Below are positions 62,338 to 64,000 of a stretch of DNA of 64,000 nt, one piece after another. The notes under the pieces were generated by a model. It saw only the letters and a list, made by a program, of their open reading frames with translations. It ran no database searches and was not told where the DNA came from. A program made the position numbers and the translations under genes. The number at the start of each line of letters is the position of its first letter. Position 1 is the first letter of the stretch. The stretch comes from UBA2387 sp019454665 (GTDB lineage Bacteria; Armatimonadota; Fimbriimonadia; Fimbriimonadales; Fimbriimonadaceae). The stretch is taken from NCBI GenBank assembly GCA_045862995.1, contig BTVX01000017.1:1-64000 (forward strand), read 5' to 3'.

Positions 62338-64000
62338 ATGCTCAGCGTCGTCGCCGCAGCCCTCGCCTTCCAGGCCGCTCTCGCCGAGCCGATCGTGCTC
62401 CGCGAAGGGTTGGCGATTCAGTCCGTGGGCCGGTCGGGGCGGACGCCCATCGTCACCGACGCCATCGCGGCCAGCATCGCCCGAGGCACGTTTCGAACAC
62501 CCACGGCGGGCGACACCGTCCTCGTCCCAGGCGGCGAGCCGCGGGCCTGGGCGCCCATCAAGGCGGGCGAGGACGGCGCGTTCACCGGCCCGGCCCTGCG
62601 CGGCGGCTACGTCCACCTGACGCACCGCGCCGAGCGCGAAGAGGTCGTCATGTTGCATGCCGTCGGGCACAACATGGTGGTCGCCAACGGCGAGCCGAGG
62701 GCGGGCGACCCCTATAGCTTCGGCTATGTCCAACTCCCGGTCAAGTTGAAGAAGGGCGTCAACGAGTTCCTGTTCTCCGTGGGTCGCGGCCGCCTGACGG
62801 CACGGCTGATCCCCGTCCAGCAACCGCTCGCGCTCGGCCTGCACGACACCACGTTTCCCGATTACCTCGTGGGCGAGCGGCACAAGGAAGTCGGCGCCCT
62901 GATGCTCACCAACGCCACGGTCTCGATGCAAACCAATCTGGCCATCCGCGTGGACGCCGGCCAGGGGCGCACGGCGCTGACCAGTCTGCCGCCCATCGCG
63001 CCGCTCACGGCCCGCAAGGTCGGCTTCGATCTGCCCGTGCTGGCGGTCGCCGCCCCCGGCCAAGTCCCGCTCGCCGTCGAACTGGTGCGCCTCGAAGGCA
63101 GTGCGCGGCGCACCGTCTCCCGGGTCGAGGTCAAGCTGGAGGCGAAGTCGCCGACCCAGATGCACAAGCGCACGTTCCGCAGCCAGATCGACGGCTCGGT
63201 CCAGTACTACGCCGTCCAACCCGCCACCACCCCCGGCCCCGGCAAGGCCATGATCCTCAGCGTCCACGGCGCCAGCGTCGAAGCCACCAACCAGGCCAAC
63301 GCCTACGGTCCCAAGTCGTGGGCCAACGTGGTGTGCGCGACCAACCGTCGGCCCTATGGGTTCGATTGGGAGGAGTGGGGCCGCATGGACGCCATGGAGG
63401 TGCTGGCCAACGCCACGGAACGCTACAAGCCCGACCCGTCGCGCATCTATCTCACGGGCCACTCGATGGGCGGGCACGGGACGTGGCACCTCGGCGTCAC
63501 CTATCCCGACCGGTTCGCCGCCATCGGCCCGAGCGCGGGCTGGATCAGCTTTTTCAGCTACGGCGGCGGACGGCGCATCGAAAACCCCGACCCCGTCGAG
63601 GACCTGGTGCAACGCGCCAGCAACCCCAGCGACACGTTGCTCCGCATCCAAAACCTCGCCCCGCTCGGCGTCTACATCCTGCACTCGGACAAGGACGAGA
63701 GCGTGCCCGTCTCGGAGGCGCGCGAGATGGCCAAACGCCTCGGCGAATTCCACAAGGACTTCCAGTACTACGAAAAGCTCGGCGTCGGCCATTGGTGGGA
63801 CGACGACGACGAGCCGGGCGCATCCTGCCTCGATTGGCCGCCCATGTACGACCTGTTCGCGCGCAGGCGCATTCCATCTCTAGGCGAGACGCGGTACGTG
63901 CGCTTCACCACGGTGAACCCCGGCATCTCCAGCCGCATGCGCTGGGTCGAGATCCGCCGCCAAGAAAGGCCCCTGATGCCCAGCACCGTGGACTTTCGGC
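62338..64000 (+). CDS. Secreted prolyl-oligopeptidase-like serine hydrolase (partial)
   Basis: The frame is open to the window edge (554 codons seen), so the 3' end is missing. It begins with a signal peptide (MLSVVAAALAFQAALA). Residues 20-280 are beta-rich and ligand-binding-like. From about 290 an alpha/beta hydrolase follows: GHSMGGHGTW with the nucleophile serine (about 379), LHSDKDESVP with the aspartate and GVGHWW with the histidine. This resembles esterase/prolyl oligopeptidase-like (S9) secreted enzymes. The short leader carries only a TAGACT box. Confidence 0.88.
   Translation, partial: MLSVVAAALAFQAALAEPIVLREGLAIQSVGRSGRTPIVTDAIAASIARGTFRTPTAGDTVLVPGGEPRAWAPIKAGEDGAFTGPALRGGYVHLTHRAEREEVVMLHAVGHNMVVANGEPRAGDPYSFGYVQLPVKLKKGVNEFLFSVGRGRLTARLIPVQQPLALGLHDTTFPDYLVGERHKEVGALMLTNATVSMQTNLAIRVDAGQGRTALTSLPPIAPLTARKVGFDLPVLAVAAPGQVPLAVELVRLEGSARRTVSRVEVKLEAKSPTQMHKRTFRSQIDGSVQYYAVQPATTPGPGKAMILSVHGASVEATNQANAYGPKSWANVVCATNRRPYGFDWEEWGRMDAMEVLANATERYKPDPSRIYLTGHSMGGHGTWHLGVTYPDRFAAIGPSAGWISFFSYGGGRRIENPDPVEDLVQRASNPSDTLLRIQNLAPLGVYILHSDKDESVPVSEAREMAKRLGEFHKDFQYYEKLGVGHWWDDDDEPGASCLDWPPMYDLFARRRIPSLGETRYVRFTTVNPGISSRMRWVEIRRQERPLMPSTVDFR

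Overview
The window is GC-rich, densely packed chromosomal DNA, in which nearly every gene reads as bacterial housekeeping or secreted-protein coding. The gene mix fits a Gram-negative-type bacterium of the Armatimonadota (Fimbriimonadia-like): a split glycine dehydrogenase (gcvPB), an RNase G/E, a CcmE/CcmF pair, a dockerin-bearing subtilase, DUF885 and DUF486 proteins, a GH42-like protein and several lipoproteins. The lineage is an inference from gene content, since there is no rRNA here. Starts are a mixture. Many genes have a TANNNT-type -10 box only 5-12 bases before the start codon, which suggests leaderless mRNAs. Others have clear Shine-Dalgarno (SD) sequences, usually inside operons.

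Regions. 0-5 kb: trpB, divergent from a sugar ABC transporter operon (half-ATPase fused to a permease, second permease, lipoprotein binding protein). 5-11 kb: PAP2 phosphatase, a low-GC insert with two unknown genes (one frameshifted), an M50-like membrane protein, a lipoprotein, a DUF486 protein and a DUF3800 gene. 11-19.5 kb: gcvPB, RNase G, L,D-transpeptidase, SPFH protein, a NatAB-like ABC exporter and a proline racemase-family enzyme. 19.5-22.7 kb: ccmE-ccmF-panD with overlapping ends. 22.7-24 kb: a low-GC insert with a membrane-anchored protein carrying a CARF-like TGGT motif. 24-31.4 kb: transaldolase, MarR regulator, malate dehydrogenase, amidase, Rho, Hpt, GuaA, a Fur-family regulator. 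31.4-35 kb: small membrane proteins, a HTH/PIN toxin-antitoxin pair, dihydrolipoyl dehydrogenase. 35-47.6 kb: dockerin subtilase, two amidohydrolases, a membrane protein, Era, a large GH42-like protein with Arg-rich arms, and a HAD phosphatase.

From 47.6 to 51.2 kb there is almost no protein coding. This stretch holds a consensus promoter and a hairpin terminator bracketing a (CCAA)n tract, two long hairpins, five copies of a ~100-base repeat (partly inside a 421-base tandem duplication), a 132-base repeat interrupted by a 100-N assembly gap, about twenty scattered CCAACCA motifs, and a second consensus promoter facing into the island next to mntR. I regard this as the best candidate for something undescribed (repeat/ncRNA island).

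51.2-64 kb: mntR with its operator, NUDIX hydrolase, signal peptidase I, a DUF5107-like TPR protein, a secreted toroid-like protein, a Cache-type hybrid histidine kinase, a DivIVA-like protein, glnB-amtB under a near-perfect sigma70-type promoter, a DUF885 lipoprotein, and a secreted serine hydrolase that runs off the end.
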